From assembly GCA_022575985.1 (NCBI GenBank), contig JAKSXM010000132.1, positions 13,764,001 to 13,828,000 of the forward strand: 64,000 nt of DNA, written 5' to 3'. Below, one piece after another: positions 11,116 to 24,319 of the stretch (the stretch's first letter is position 1; each line of letters begins with the position of its first letter). Made by a program: the position numbers and the translations under genes. Source of the stretch: Anagrus nilaparvatae (Eukaryota; Arthropoda; Insecta; Hymenoptera; Mymaridae). The notes under the pieces were generated by a model that saw only the letters and a list, made by a program, of their open reading frames with translations, ran no database searches and was not told the origin of the DNA.

Positions 11116-11528
11116 TGGACAAGGGCCGTATAAAATTTTTCTGCGGTAGTAGCGAGAAATTTCGATTTTCTCAGCCATGCAGTGACCAGGAAATCGTACC
11201 TGAATCGTTTTTTTGTGACTACTGACCAGAAAATGATATTTTTAAATTGCTATTTTAAAAAATTTTTGAATTTCTTACCAAGACACGTTACCAAATGAAA
11301 ATCTGATTAAAAAAATTTTTTTTTAGCTTTAAAACCTTTAAATGTAAAAAGTTATTAGCAATAAATAAAATTGTTATACATAGTGGTAATTTAAGATAAT
11401 TTAAATTAAATAATCGAAAATATAAAATCTGTAATTTACATTCTTTTAAAAATTCGTAAATTTGCATACTTGGTCGACTAGAAGGTTTTTGAGCAATAAT
11501 AATTTACACCATTTTAATTTCATAACTA

Positions 11529-11891
11529 CACTGTAAAAAGTAACTTTCTAATGTTAACAAAAAAATTAGAACATTTTCGAAAAGTTAGTAAATTTTTAAA
11601 AAAATTTGTAAATATTCGGAATAAATCGTATATTTACTAAATTTAGTATATTAACAAAAAATTCGGGTATTTTCAATTTTTTTTTGTGAATTCGCAAGAA
11701 AAATTGATAATTTACAATTTTTTTCCTAAAATTACAAAAAAAATCGAGAATTCTCGAATTTTTCGATAATATACTAAATTTAATGAATTTACGATTTTTA
11801 TCGAATATTTACAAAAATTTTTGAAAATTCACTAAATTTTTGGAAAAATTCTATTTTTTTTGTAAATCTAAGAAAGTTACTTTTTACAGTG
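11529..11891 (+). mobile_element. foldback MITE with CACTGTAAAAAGTAAC ends, copy 1
   Basis: 363 bp bounded by CACTGTAAAAAGTAACTTTC and its complement, with TA on each side. The whole body is a degenerate palindrome of short motifs such as ACTAAATTTAGTATATT and TCGAGAATTCTCGA. Non-coding. Three further copies occur in this window. Confidence 0.85.
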
Positions 11892-11976
11892 TAGCTTTTT
11901 TCTTTCATTATTGTACAATTTACATTGCTATAGAACATGGTTAATGTCTTAACTTTCATGATGATATTGGAATCTA

Positions 11977-12360
11977 CACTGCGAAAAATTAGTCAATTTT
12001 CGAAAAAATTTGTAAATGTTCAAAAAAAATCGTACATTTACTAAATTTAGTATATTAACAAAAAATTCGAGTATTCTCGATTTCTTTTTGTGAGTTCGCA
12101 AGAAAAATTGATAATTTACAATTTTTTTTCCGAAAATTTACAAAAAATAGTTGTAAATTTACGAAAAATTGTTGAGAATTTACAACTTTTTTCGTAAAAT
12201 CACTATAAAAAATCGAGAATTTTGGAATTTTTCGAGAATATACTAAATTTAGTAAATTTACGATTTTTATCGAATATTAACAAAATTTTTTGAAAATCTA
12301 CTAATTTTTCGAAAAAATTCTATTTTTTTTGTAAATCTAAGAAAGTTACTTTTTACAGTG
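11977..12360 (+). mobile_element. foldback MITE, copy 2
   Basis: 384 bp, TA on both sides. The left end has decayed (CACTGCGAAAAATTAG) while the right end GTTACTTTTTACAGTG is intact. It lies only 85 bp after copy 1 in the same orientation. Confidence 0.8.
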
Positions 12361-12362
12361 TA

Positions 12363-14349
12363 GAATCATTTATAATATTTACTCTACTTACAGGAGGAGA
12401 CCGAAACCTTTGGGTCACCAAATTACAATCTATAGTTATGGATGACTTTAATATGTTGAAAAAACACCCAAGATACCCTCTGTTTATATTCCAACGCGCC
12501 TTCTGGGCTAAGAAACGCAGGGCTGAATGTTATAAAATAGGGTTTTTCCGAAATCTTCCATTTAACATATAAAATAAAATTTTTAATAAACATTTTTTAC
12601 AAACTTTAATTTTTTCGTGATATTGAGTTCGGAAAAGAAAAAATTTTATTCGGCCAGTTATTAAATATCGAAAACGAGTCTTGAAACGTCAGTTATAATA
12701 AAATTGATAATTTTTACTTGTAAATAGATCATTTTATGCCTAATTTTTCTTTTAAAAAAAATAGTTCATTAAGTTTTTGATAACAAATCTATTTATTTCA
12801 TTTCAGGATCCTAAAACAAGTAAATATTTTGTTGCTTTTTATTTGATAAAAACCACGTGTTACTCATATTATTAAATAAAAAAAAATTTATTTTTTAAAC
12901 CACTCCTTTTCTTCACTTTTTAGTTATTTGCATAATAATATAAATTTCATTTTAATATATCGCTTTAAATCATTCAAAAATGATTAAGCATATTAAAGAT
13001 CTATAAAAAAAGAATATAAACATTTCAACATTTATTATATTGCAATATATTAAAAATAAAAAAAAGAAAGAAGAATTTTAAATTCCTTTTTAAACAGACA
13101 AGACATTCTTTCCTTCTTTTTTTCATCTTAAAATTTTCGCATGTTCTTAAACATGACAGATATTTACTTGCTACTATATTTAAGTAAAATTAAAAAAAAA
13201 GTGTAGTATAAAAAAAAGAAGAAATAAAATATTCGAAAATTGTGGTTTTTTTTTAATTAAAAATTAGGTGATAATTGAATATATAAATTATTTAATATTT
13301 TAAAATATTAGTTTATTGAACTTTAACCTCATGTGTCTTTTATAAATAAATTTTAATCGTCTGTTAGTATACTTTTTTTATCTTTTAGATTTAAGAACAA
13401 GAGAATAAAAGATTTTAGCCTGTTTTTTTTATTAACAAAACTTTTTTTATTTTTTTTTTGGTTATATTTTATATTTAGGGATGATTTATTTTTGTTGATA
13501 AGGGCTAATTATTTTTAGGTGCGAAAGAAAATTATTTCCTTTTTATGCTATGGCTTAAGCAGAGTAATAAATTTATGTCTAGTTTTAATCCTTCTTAAGA
13601 GTTATCTTTTTAAATTTTATATGCTGTTCTTATATTCCAGTCCAATCACGGTTTTGTGGTTGTTGTTGGTAACCGAGATGAGAAAAAGTGTATAATAGAG
13701 ATTTTTTGGGTCACTGATTCCGGAAATCGATGTTCCACTCGTGCGAAATTTGTGTAATAAATTATCTAGATAAGTTTTAAAAGATTCTTATTTACTTTAT
13801 TAATAATATACCTTAAATCAAGCCAAAATAAGATAATATGCTATCTGATGTTTAAATACGTAAAAAACGTTTAACTGAAAAACGTAAGAAAATTAATGTT
13901 TTAGATATTTATTACAACATTGAAGTATTAGTTTTTATTTATTTTTTTTTCTAAAAGTCATTCTGGTTGTCTGTTGTGAGAAAGTCTGAAAAAGAAGTCT
14001 CTGATATTTCCACTTATGCTTGTTTAAATTGAAAAAATTAAACTGCATTATAATTTTTACTTTCGTAGTTTTGGTTGATACCGCTTTTAAAAAAATAAGC
14101 ATTTTTCATAAAACTCATCAAAAAAAAATTTTGGGTCGCTGATCTCAAATTTTAGGATCTTTCGTGTCAAAGCTTCTCAAAGCACGCGAATATTGAAAAA
14201 TTACCCCACAAAGAGTGTATTTCTCAATTTAAGGGTGCTTGGTTCATTTTCCATGAATGGAAACTTTAAATTTATGCTTGCTAAATTAAGGTTGTTAGAA
14301 AAATTTCGCAAAAACGAAACTTCCATTTCCGGAAACAGCGGCCCAAAAA
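12363..14349. other. no gene seen
   Basis: AT-rich. Near 13700 and 14130 there are short relatives of the 'TTTTGGGTCGCTGA' motif found in the large foldback at 32.6-34.5 kb. No coding frame is convincing. Confidence 0.45.
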
Positions 14350-14704
14350 GCCCTTAGTAAAATAGTCCAATTTTTAGAATTTTTTCCTAAATTTTTTGAT
14401 ATTTGAAATCGGTATCTCTGAAATGACTGGATGAAATCACTTTAAATTGGTAACTATGAATCTGTTTTCAAAAATTTTCCCGAGGTAATTTTTTATTCAT
14501 CTTGTAGAAACAGAGGATACACCTTTTCAAACATAAATACCTACAAACAGCAATGCAATAACAGCATATTCGAGGCATCGAAATGACCTAGGCACCAAAT
14601 TTTTCAACAAATTGGACATATTTAAAAGTTCTACATTTTTTTGACCTGACAATTTTATAAGGCACGATTTCTTCTATGTATTGAATACATAGAGTGATCG
14701 TGCC
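14350..14704 (-). repeat. hairpin-bounded dispersed repeat, inverted copy
   Basis: Read on the minus strand, this matches the unit at 51108-51440 in order: a 44-bp palindrome GGCACGAT...ATCGTGCC (14661-14704), then CTTATAA..TTGTCAGGTCAAAAAA, AGGTCATT, and further down GTGATTTCATC and a GAGATACCGATTTCA-like end. Family unknown. Confidence 0.65.
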
Positions 14705-14710
14705 TAAAAA

Positions 14711-14903
14711 TTCAATTTTTAATTTTTTCAATTTTTCATTTTTAACTTTGCTCTTTGTTAGAATTAGAAACCATTAACCCATTAATATTTAATGCGTAAA
14801 AAAGTAATTTCAATTTTTAATTTTTTCAATTTTTCATTTGTAACTTTGCTCTTTGTTAGAATTATAAACCATTAACCCATTAATATTTAATGCGTAAAAA
14901 TGT
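14711..14903 (+). repeat. 98-bp tandem duplication
   Basis: Two nearly identical units start at 14711 and 14809. Each runs from TTCAATTTTTAATTTTTTCA through AACTTTGCTCTTTGTTAGAA to TTAATGCGTAAAAA. Confidence 0.8.
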
Positions 14904-17324
14904 AAAAGAATATGATACTTATTTTATAGAGTTAATGGAATTTCCATGCTCATTGCTAATTACTTCATTGATAAGTTAATATCAACCATATGATTTAACC
15001 AAAGTATTATAAAATTAACAGATTCTCTAATGTCATACAGTCCAGAATTTTAACCTAGTTTTGCTCACGATGAACTATTGTTCTTTGAATTAAAATAGTA
15101 AAGAAAAAAACTAATAATTTTTTATATTAATTTTTTTAGCTACAATATTTTTTTATTTTTTATGATATAAAACTTGTCACAAATAATTTAATAATTCATG
15201 TAATTTAACTGTCTGTTATACTGTTAATAATGAAAAAACTCAAACAAAAGAGCCAGAAAACTGAATAAAATTATGTTTTAATTTTTTGCTATTAAATTAC
15301 TTTTTTTTTTTTGAATTTTAGAAATATTAATTTTTTTATTTAAAGTACTTTTTTATATTATTTATTTCATAAATATTTTTCGTAAATTAAAAAAAATTTT
15401 AGCAGGTTCATTGAACTATTTAATTGCGTGTGTAAAAAAAAAGAAGTATTCGGTATTTTTACTTTGAAGAACCTTTAAAAAATATAATTATGTAATTTAA
15501 ATGTCTTTTCACGTTATAATAAATTTACTAATTTAGAAAATCATTATTTATTTTATAATTTGCATAATATTTTTTTTATTTCAATTAACTTGATGCATTC
15601 TAAATGTCCAATAAATCTTTATATATCTTAAGATCTTGGTATTTTTTTAATTTACCTTCTGAATTGTATTTATATATTAGGTGGTTACTAAAATAAATTT
15701 TTTTTGTTTTAAAATGCTCCAGGGTTTTTAAGAAATAAATTTGCTTTTATGAAGAAAATTTAACGTCCATAAGTTCAATTTAGAAATGTTATCAAGCTTT
15801 CATATTTTTTTTAGAAAATTTAAACTTTTTTCACTCGGAATGTTGAGAAGAAAAAAGTTTTTATTTTAAATGACAGCCTAGTATATAAGTACTTTACTAA
15901 AATAATTTTTCATTATATTCTCTCAGTCCAATAAACCAGCAATTATAAAGCTGTACACGTTTATTTTTTTAATTTACTTTAGTTTTCTTTTTTTTTACTC
16001 TGTGTGGCTTTTTAAAAACATTAATTTAATTTGTAAATATACATGACTAAAATTTATGAAATAGCCCTAGGTTTCCAAGCTGAGGCTTTAAAATTGATGC
16101 GTGTAGGTTGAAAGGGGTGGGAAAGATTACAATACCAGATGATGCTCCTGATTCTGAATTTTAAAGCTTCCTAAGTTAAAATATGAGTCTCAAATTGTCC
16201 AAGTTATTATTTTAGGCGTTTGTCAATTTACAAACAAATTTGAAAAATATTTTTTTAAAATTATAGTAAGAATTCCACTGAAATCTTTTCTAACAGGAGT
16301 ATTTCCAAAAACTTCAGAAACTGATTTATATTTTTGAAAAATAAAATATTTAAAAAAAATACTTTTTTAATGTAAATTCAAGCATCATCAAATAACATGT
16401 TTTAGAATGGTTTTAAGACCCTAAAATTTGTAAGCTTATATGTTTACTGTCTACTTATTTTTAAAGAAATTTTAATATTTATTTTTTAAGATTTTTTCAA
16501 CAATGAGTAACCTTGACCGACATTTCAGAAGCCAGAAAAAAGAAGTATTTCTATAGCTCTTTTGTTGTCGTATAGAAAAGGCAAATGGGGTTACAAATTT
16601 GATCAAATATATTATTTAGACACAAATTACACCTGAGTACTAAATTTTATCAATACGAATGAATAAACGTACATTTTAATCAATAAAATGACTATAAAAT
16701 AAATTTAAAAAAAATAATTTTGGCATTAAAAAAGTATAATTAATGCTTTAATACATAATATACTTTAATTAATATACACTGTAAAAATTTCTGGAGGTAC
16801 ATTTTATAAATTAATTTAATGTGGTATAAAAACAAATAATTGCTTTCATAAAAATTCTATAAAAAGCTTATATAATTTTATACATTTTTAACAGATGCTA
16901 TATTTATTATTATTATTCAAATCATAAATTCAAGTCACGTTGAATTTACCTGACCGAATAATAAAAACTTTAGGTAAAAAGAGGTTATGTTTACATTGTA
17001 TTTAAAAATTATGTAAGAATAAATTCATTGCTTTAAATTTGCACATAATGTTATAAGTAAATATTATTATATTATAAAGTTTATATTTTCAATTTTTTGA
17101 ATTTTTCAAAATAGTTAAAAGAAAAAGTACATAAAATACATAAAGAAATTTTCTTTTTAGCTTTAAATTTTTAAGTTTTTATGGTGTACAAACGAAAACA
17201 AGCAATATTATAATTATTGGATTACTTTTTCTAGTAGAGACGAGACCCCTTTTTTAACATGAAACATATTCATTGGATGGGGTATTTGAAAAAGTCCGGC
17301 TTGGCAGGGGGGGGGGGTGAAAAA
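14904..17324. other. no gene seen
   Basis: AT-rich with long A/T tracts. A single CACTGTAAAAA end near 16785 may be a stray terminus of the CACTGTAAAAAGTAAC family. A G12 run lies near 17307. Confidence 0.45.
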
Positions 17325-18040
17325 TTGACGTTTTTAAGGGGGGAGGGGGTGAAATGAACTTAGAATATTTTCGATTTAGGGATTTTATAGAATAATTTGA
17401 AGTGGGAGTTCGGGCCTGATCAAGCCCTTGATAAGAACAAGAGCTTAGGATACTTTAGGTTTATGAACTTAGAATAATGTATATTTCAGGATTTATTGTA
17501 ATTTCAGTTTTAGGACTTATAATAATTAGGGAGTATACGTTTTATATGTTATAAGTGATAATGTTTCATAGTCGTTGGTTGTGTGAAAACACAAACCAGT
17601 TATAAGTTTTTTTTTTATAGTTTCGTGGTAAGTATTCACATACTGAATCCTTTTTTTGGTTTGCTAAAAACGAGTACGATATTCTTTTATGTCGAAAAAT
17701 GGTAATAATTGCCTACCATAGAAAATGTCAATAAATTGACAAAATAATAACCTAAATTTTCCTAATGAGAATAGATAGACCTTTTTTCGTTAAAAAAAAA
17801 TTCTTAGTCAGTAACACAAAAAAACATTGGGTAAAATTTATATATTTTTCAGAAAAATAAGTATAGCGGGTATGCACACAAATAACTTGCACGTAACATG
17901 TTTAATGTTCTAGCTTCCTAATGTAACTAAACTCGAATTATTCTAAGTATCTACACTATCCTTACCCAGATTTTTTTAAATCCCTAAATCTAAATTATTC
18001 TAAAATCTATTTGACCCCACCCCATCAATTTCCAGGCTTT
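17325..18040. repeat. weak inverted repeat around a ~570-bp middle
   Basis: A left segment (about 17325-17400, with AACTTAGAATATTTTCGATT then TAGGGATTT) is imperfectly complementary to about 17935-18035. It may be an old palindromic element. Confidence 0.4.
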
Positions 18041-19502
18041 CTGAGGTACCCCTCCTTATAAACATGCTCTACCAAATGAAAAATTTATTATAAAAATTAT
18101 AATATCAATTGTTAAAAAATAGAGGAAAAATTAAATTAGAGTCAAATTTTATTGTTCATGTTCATATATAACTAGCAGCGTACCCTTATCCATTAGTACA
18201 AAACTAATAACATAATTATTAATTATGTACCAGTTCTCTTTTCATATTGATGTTTTCTAAAAAAGAAAAAATATAATCAATTACGACTGTTATAACAGCT
18301 GTCAAAAACAGTTAAAAAGTTGTTAAACAGAAACTTTTGAAATTATTTTATCGATTTAATGAAATATTCTGTTTATTTCATTAAATTTTTCAAATAAACA
18401 AATAATAATTTTTGGTTCTGCATTGTTTTTTTAAAATACTTATTAATTAAAAAATCAATAACTATCAAAAAAACTTCAATCTTGATTAATTTTAAATTAT
18501 GTAAATTTTTTAAAACATTTTATAAAATGTTAATTAAGTAAAAAAATTTTTAAATTTATAAAACAAGAAATATTTTAAATAACACTTAAAACTTTTTTAC
18601 TTCAACTACTAAAAAACTTAATAAAGATATAATAAACAAAATATCTTGATAAATTTATAAATTTTGTTTAAAAGTTTTTTAAAAGTTTTATAATTAAATA
18701 CCTTTAACTATAAATTATTGAGAATATTTTCAATTTATTGATTTTTAAGTAATTTTTTTAAAAGAAAAAATAAATTGTAAAGAAAAACTGTAATCCATTT
18801 TCTTAGAGAAACTTTAGTAATCCTTTTTAAAAATAAAGCTTGACAAAGCCTAAAAAAATTTTTCTTAATTCTTGTAATTTCGAATAAAATAATATTGTAA
18901 TATATTTTTATTATTTTTTTCCATTTTTATATCTTTTTATGTCCAATATTTTTTTGTTTATAAATTTTATGTCAAAAATAGATTTAAGGTACTAGCCAAT
19001 TTTTAGCTTCCTTGGACTTTCAAGCAAACTTTTGCACCCTTGATGCTAAATATAGATTTTGGAAATTTTTCGCAATTAAAATTAAATTTTTTTTTACCGA
19101 ATCGAATTTAGCAATAAATTTCCTATCAGATCAGAAAAGGAAAAATTTTTTCACCGTAAGCTTTTATTTTACAAAAAAAATAAAAAAAAATTAGCTAATT
19201 TAATTCAAAAAATGAATATCACTTCCGAAAATTGAGAAATGGTCTTAAGAAGCTAAAAAAGAATAGAGGGGCTTATTTTTACTTTCTTTTTTGGAGATTT
19301 TTTATTTTTAATCAATTTACGTATCTACCTTGTGCCAAATCGGCGTAAATTCCCTCCCCATGAAAAAATTAAGTTTCCGAAATTCCCAGACAAGAAAATC
19401 TATCGCCGGCATAGGGCACAGAGTTTTGCTCTATGTATTATTTATTTTATTCATTCATTCATTCAGGTGTATCTATAATTCTATTTTTTATCAGTAACCA
19501 CA
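18041..19502. other. no gene seen
   Basis: AT-rich. The ORF at 19012-19194 is Phe/Lys-rich and unsupported. An ATTC run lies near 19450. Confidence 0.45.
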
Positions 19503-19590
19503 CACGGTGAGGCTGCTTTGCTTGAATTTTATTTTCTGCTTGAATTTTCAAGCATTTGCTTGAATTTTCAAGCAAAGCAGCCTGGCCGTG
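19503..19590. repeat. short palindrome
   Basis: CACGGTGAGGCTGCTTTGCT near the left end is complementary to AGCAAAGCAGCCTGGCCGTG at the right. The middle repeats CTTGAATTTTCAAGCA. It may be a tiny MITE; it accounts for the minus-strand ORF at 19459-19698. Confidence 0.65.
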
Positions 19591-20580
19591 CAGTGTCAAA
19601 GTATTTGCATCTATTTTATTTATATAGTGGAAAATATGTAATAAACTAAGGGTTAAACACATAGATGATAAGCACGTATACATAAATAAAGTTTGCATAA
19701 TATCCGATGTAAAATTTATTATTCAAAATAATAATAAATTTATAAAGTTTATTAAAATAATATAATGTGACAATATATTTTTAATTGATATTTTCTCCGT
19801 TGAAAATATTTTTATATTGATTTATGTATATTATGATCTACTTAAAACTACAATATCTTGAACGTTATACGTATTTCAGCACATTTTATTATATAACATT
19901 AAATATATGCAATATTTATTAGTTATTTTTTTATTATTTTCTTTTCGATTAGGGGGTTTAATGTGTGTTTGGCTAGCAAGAATCTGGTCCGTCGTCGTTT
20001 TGAGCTTCCCGGGAGTACAACTGGGTAGTCATCAAAATTTATGAGTCTTTATGACACTCAATGATTGATGCAAGGTTTTTAAATTTATCTTAAAAAAAAA
20101 AAAAAATTAATATTACTTAAATTACAAAATAAAAAAATTATTTTTACTAAAAAAAACAGCTTTTTCGTTATAAATATATCGTTACATAATGTATATCGTT
20201 AAAATTTATGAAGAAAGAAAGGAAAAAATGTAAATAAATCTTGTTTATTTTATCTACTTTTATTTTATTTATCTTTATCAAAAAAGTTATATATTTTAGA
20301 ATACAAAAAAAAAAAAAAAATACTTCAAAAAATTATTTAACAGAATTTTTTATTATTTAAATTTAAATTTTATTTATTGACATCATAATTCAATTTTTTA
20401 TTTTATTTTATTTTATTTATTTACATTACAAAAATACAATTACTGTGATTTTAGTAAGTAAAAAATACCGGCAATTGGCAATTGCGATTTTCATGAAAGT
20501 TTTAAAATGAGTTCAATTACAAAATGCTTCAGTTTAGAGTTGGTCAAAAAACTTTTAAGCCTCAAACTGGATTTTTCCTA
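19591..20580. other. no gene seen
   Basis: AT-rich with poly-A near 20091 and 20306, and TTTTA runs near 20400. Confidence 0.5.
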
Positions 20581-20812
20581 TTAACTCATTAACGCCGACG
20601 CGGAGAGTTTTGGAAATGGTAAAAAATAACAATTTCCCTTGCAGGTACATATAGCTAAAAAATTTTTCATTAAGACCCATCATTAGTTTTGACCTATAGC
20701 TCTTGTATGTGCTCAAAAAACTGGGCTAAAAGGGGTAAAACGGGCAATACCAATCGAAGTTATTGCTTTTTTACCATTTCCAAAACTCTCCGCGTCGGCG
20801 TTAATGAGTTAA
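20581..20812 (+). mobile_element. TTAA-flanked short TIR element
   Basis: 232 bp beginning TTAACTCATTAACGCCGACG and ending with the near-exact complement. The inverted repeats are about 46 bp and extend to TTGGAAATGGTAAAAA. TTAA at both ends fits piggyBac-type target duplication. The start after TTAA (CTCATTAACGCC) closely resembles that of the element at 53287-55051 (CCCATTAACGCC). No coding capacity. Confidence 0.75.
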
Positions 20813-21083
20813 GATATCACTCTTATTTAAGTTTAACTTACAAATTTCTCCAATTTTTTCCTTCTAAAAAGTTTTTCTCGTAAACTCACTTTGTACCAAT
20901 TTTCAGTGTCGCTCAGTATTTTCATGACCATGGACAAAAGTTTCTGACTTCCAATTCATAAAGGGTCGTCAAACTTTCGAGTAATGAGCATTCTAAAAAA
21001 ATTGGCGGAACCTTCCTTACAGAGGAAACATTGCAATGAACCTACCTTTAATTTAAACAGCTTATTTTGAATTACCCAAATCC

Positions 21084-21300
21084 TGTTATGACAACCTTAA
21101 ACCAACTGAAAAATCCAAACTGAGTTACAACATTAGTTTCGCGGAGTTACAGTGTAGTTCCAAGGAGTTGAAGTGGAGTTGCAAAGAATTTCAAGATTTT
21201 TTTCACGAAAAATGTGAAACTTTCTCGGAAACTTTTTGCAACTCTTTGCAGCTCCACTGCAACTTCGTATGGTTGTCAGTTGGTTGAGGGTTGTGTTATG
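21084..21300. repeat. imperfect palindromic element
   Basis: Left segments TGTTATGACAACC and GGAGTTGAAGTGGAGTTGCA are mirrored by TGCAACTCTTTGCAGCTCCA and GGTTGTGTTATGAA at the right. About 217 bp. Non-coding. Confidence 0.55.
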
Positions 21301-22426
21301 AACTTATTAAACTTCTGTCTTAGCTACTGTCTTATTTAACTTTGGGAACATTTAAAAAAAAATATAGTTCCATCCGGTCATCGAAAAATCAAGCAAATTT
21401 TAAATTTTAAACGCTAGATTAATTTTCATTCTGTTAAACTTTAATAGGATAATGCTATCGGCAGATATTCTGCCTTGTAAGTACTAACAATACTTCTTAT
21501 AAGTTCTGATTATGTACTAATTCATAATATTATAAATTTCCTTTTATCCAACACCCTAATGAGATTATTTACGTATCACCCTTATTTTAAAGCTTCTGCT
21601 GATAAAAGGATTTATAGTTTTTCAATAAACAATCAATATTACATTGATGAAAATATTATCTTATAAAATGATAATATAAAAAAATAGAAATAAAAAATAA
21701 AAAAATGTAACCATGACCTTCAACCCTCTTTAAAATTATTATAAAATTCGTATAATATAAAAATAATTAAAAACGCATATTAAAATATTTAGATAGACGC
21801 AGATGTTACTATATATAAATTTAATGTGTTAAAAAGAAAAATCGAATAAATAAAATGTTTAAATAATTATATATTATACGAGCGTATAATATAATAAAGA
21901 TGGGCGTTTATTTATCTTAATATCAATGTTATACATTATAAATATATTATATATCGATTTTATTCAGATTTTTTTGTCATTTTATATATAAACCGAATAT
22001 AAACTTACATTTTATGGCTTTTTTAATATTAGACCACGAATTATTTTTTATTTTTTTGATATATTTTTGTGATTTTATCTTGAATTAATATAATAATATA
22101 AGAAATAATGTTTGGGCAATGCTTAAATCCCATCTACATTCTTGTTTTAAAATACAATAACTGCTCTAGATAATTCACGAAGTGGTTTTTGGCAGCCAAG
22201 ATAAGAAAGATAAAGGTATAAAATAGTATATTATTTGGAACACTGTTTTCGAAAATCTCGGTTATGTTTATGGGGACACAGAACCAAAAAAATTTGTAAA
22301 TCAGTTTTTTGATTTTTAACAAAATTTATTGGTTAAATTTAAAAAAATTGAGTCTCATGTCCTTTACAATAAAAAAATAACCGCAAAATCATTAACTAAC
22401 TGAAATAAATATTTTAGAATAATCTA
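21301..22426. other. no gene seen
   Basis: AT-rich. The minus-strand ORF at 22134-22322 shows no family feature. Confidence 0.5.
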
Positions 22427-22815
22427 TACTGTAAAAAGTAACTATAGAACATTTTCGAAAAATTAGTAAATATTCGAAAAAAATCGTAAATTTACTAAAT
22501 TTAGTATATTATCGAAAAATTTGAGAATTCTCGATTTTTTTTTGTGAATTCGACAGAAAAATTGATAATTTACAATTTTTTTTCGAAAATTTTCAAAAAA
22601 TAGTTGTAAATTTACGAAAAATAGTTGTGAATTTACAACTTTTTTCGTAAATTCACAAAAAAAAATCAAGAATTCTCGAATTTTTCGATAATATACTAAA
22701 TTTAGTAAATATACGATTTTTATCGAATATTTACAAATTTTTTCAAAAATTTACTAATTTTTCGAAAAAATTCTATTTTTTTTGTAAATCTATAAGAAAG
22801 TTACTTTTTACAGTT
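22427..22815 (+). mobile_element. foldback MITE, copy 3
   Basis: Same family as 11529-11891. The left end is TACTGTAAAAAGTAACTA, the right end GTTACTTTTTACAGTT, with TA on both sides. A 68-codon minus-strand ORF inside is a by-product of the palindromic body. Confidence 0.85.
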
Positions 22816-23399
22816 TAGAGAACGATATTAATCGATTGCGAGAAGAATATTAATTCGATTAGTTTTCATCCCCTGCATAATTTTATAGCTATTACATCCT
22901 TTTTGGTTCATATAATCAAATAGTCCCTTTTCTCGTCAATTAATGTTGATAAAATGGTATTTGTTGGACAATTTCAGCTTTTCCTCCATCATATTGAAAA
23001 AAACCCCTAATGAGGGGTATTTTTGCGGCTTCAGGGGTGTTAAACCCATTTTTAGCGACTTTGGGCCCCAAATTCGGATTCAGTGACCCAAAAACGAGTG
23101 GTAGATAAAAATAAATAATGACCTCAAATGTATGTAAATGACGATTTAGAGCATTTAAGGTAGTGTAAAATTATTACATGTTTTCTGGTCACCAGCAAGA
23201 AATAATTAATTATATCAAATATTTTTACTGTCATAGTTTTTTATGTAATATACCACTGGTCCGTAATACTTGTTTGCATTTATCAGATTAAAATTTTCTA
23301 AGACCCGGTTATAAATAGACTATTTTCACTTTAGAAAAAATTCAACTATCCTTATTAGAAGCATTTACTTTTTTATCATACAAGAAAACTTATACGATA
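22816..23399. other. no gene seen
   Basis: Near 22985-23105 the text CCCCTAATGAGGGGTA and AGTGACCCAAAAACGAG resembles sub-repeat motifs of the 32.6-34.5 kb foldback. Otherwise plain AT-rich. Confidence 0.4.
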
Positions 23400-23763
23400 C
23401 ACTGTAAAAAGCAACTTTATTATATTCACAAAACTAATTTTTCGAAAAAAATCTTATTATGTTAACTTACTAATTTTTCTAATTTACTACATTTAGTATA
23501 TTAACTAAAATTTTAAGTATATCCCATTTTTTTTTGTAAATTACGAGAAAAATTGATAATTTACAATTCTTTTCGAAAATTTACAAAAAATATTTGCTAA
23601 TTTACAAATTTTTTCATAAATTCACAAGAAAAAATTGAGAATTCTCGAATTTGTTGTTAATATACTAAATTTAGTAAATTTACGATTATTTTCCAAAATT
23701 TACTAATTTTTCGAAAATATTCTGTTTTTTTGTTAATATAAAAGAAAGTTACTTTTTACAGTG
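23400..23763 (+). mobile_element. foldback MITE, copy 4
   Basis: 364 bp with CACTGTAAAAAGCAACTTTA at the left, GTTACTTTTTACAGTG at the right and TA on both sides. It is more diverged internally than copies 1-3. Confidence 0.85.
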
Positions 23764-24319
23764 TACTTTTTTCAGCTCTTGGATGAGTGCATTTAAATAT
23801 TTCAAGTTTAAGAAAAATTCAATGAAAAACTAGACTGTCAGACTTCTCTACTTAAATTACGGTTGAAAAATTCAACGTGACTCCAAAACTAAACAAAAGT
23901 CTAATATATAACACATTCTTTTATAATGTAAAAGCCCTTGAATATATATAAATTTCACGGTTAAAATTTATTGTTATGATTACATGACATAATAATAATA
24001 ATAGATTTGTATGCATAAAGAGAAAATTTATTAACATGATAATATAATGTAAGCTTCCTGATTTTATATACCAAGCAAGGTGGAATTTGTATAAATTTTA
24101 TAAAAAAAAAGTTTTTAAAATTAAATTTTTATTTTTTTAAAAATTCTATTTCTGTTATGGTATTTAGTTATTTATTTTTTTAAAGAAATTTAAAAAATTT
24201 TTAACGACATTTTTGTTCAGTTTCAAATATACACATAAACTAATAAAAATTTTTATATCAATATAAAATTTATTTATTTATTTAAAAAAAAAAAATATTA
24301 GTACAAAAATAAATTTTAC

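Noticed and set aside
17304..17316. G12 run, and a similar one near 35560, as possible G-quadruplex
   Set aside because: Single homopolymer tracts without the spaced G-run pattern; likely slippage products in old repeats.
1..24319. Search for TM6-TM7 exons of the GPCR (CWAPFH and NP..Y motifs) on the minus strand
   Set aside because: No matching codon run with splice sites was found by eye; a profile search would be needed to exclude a diverged exon.
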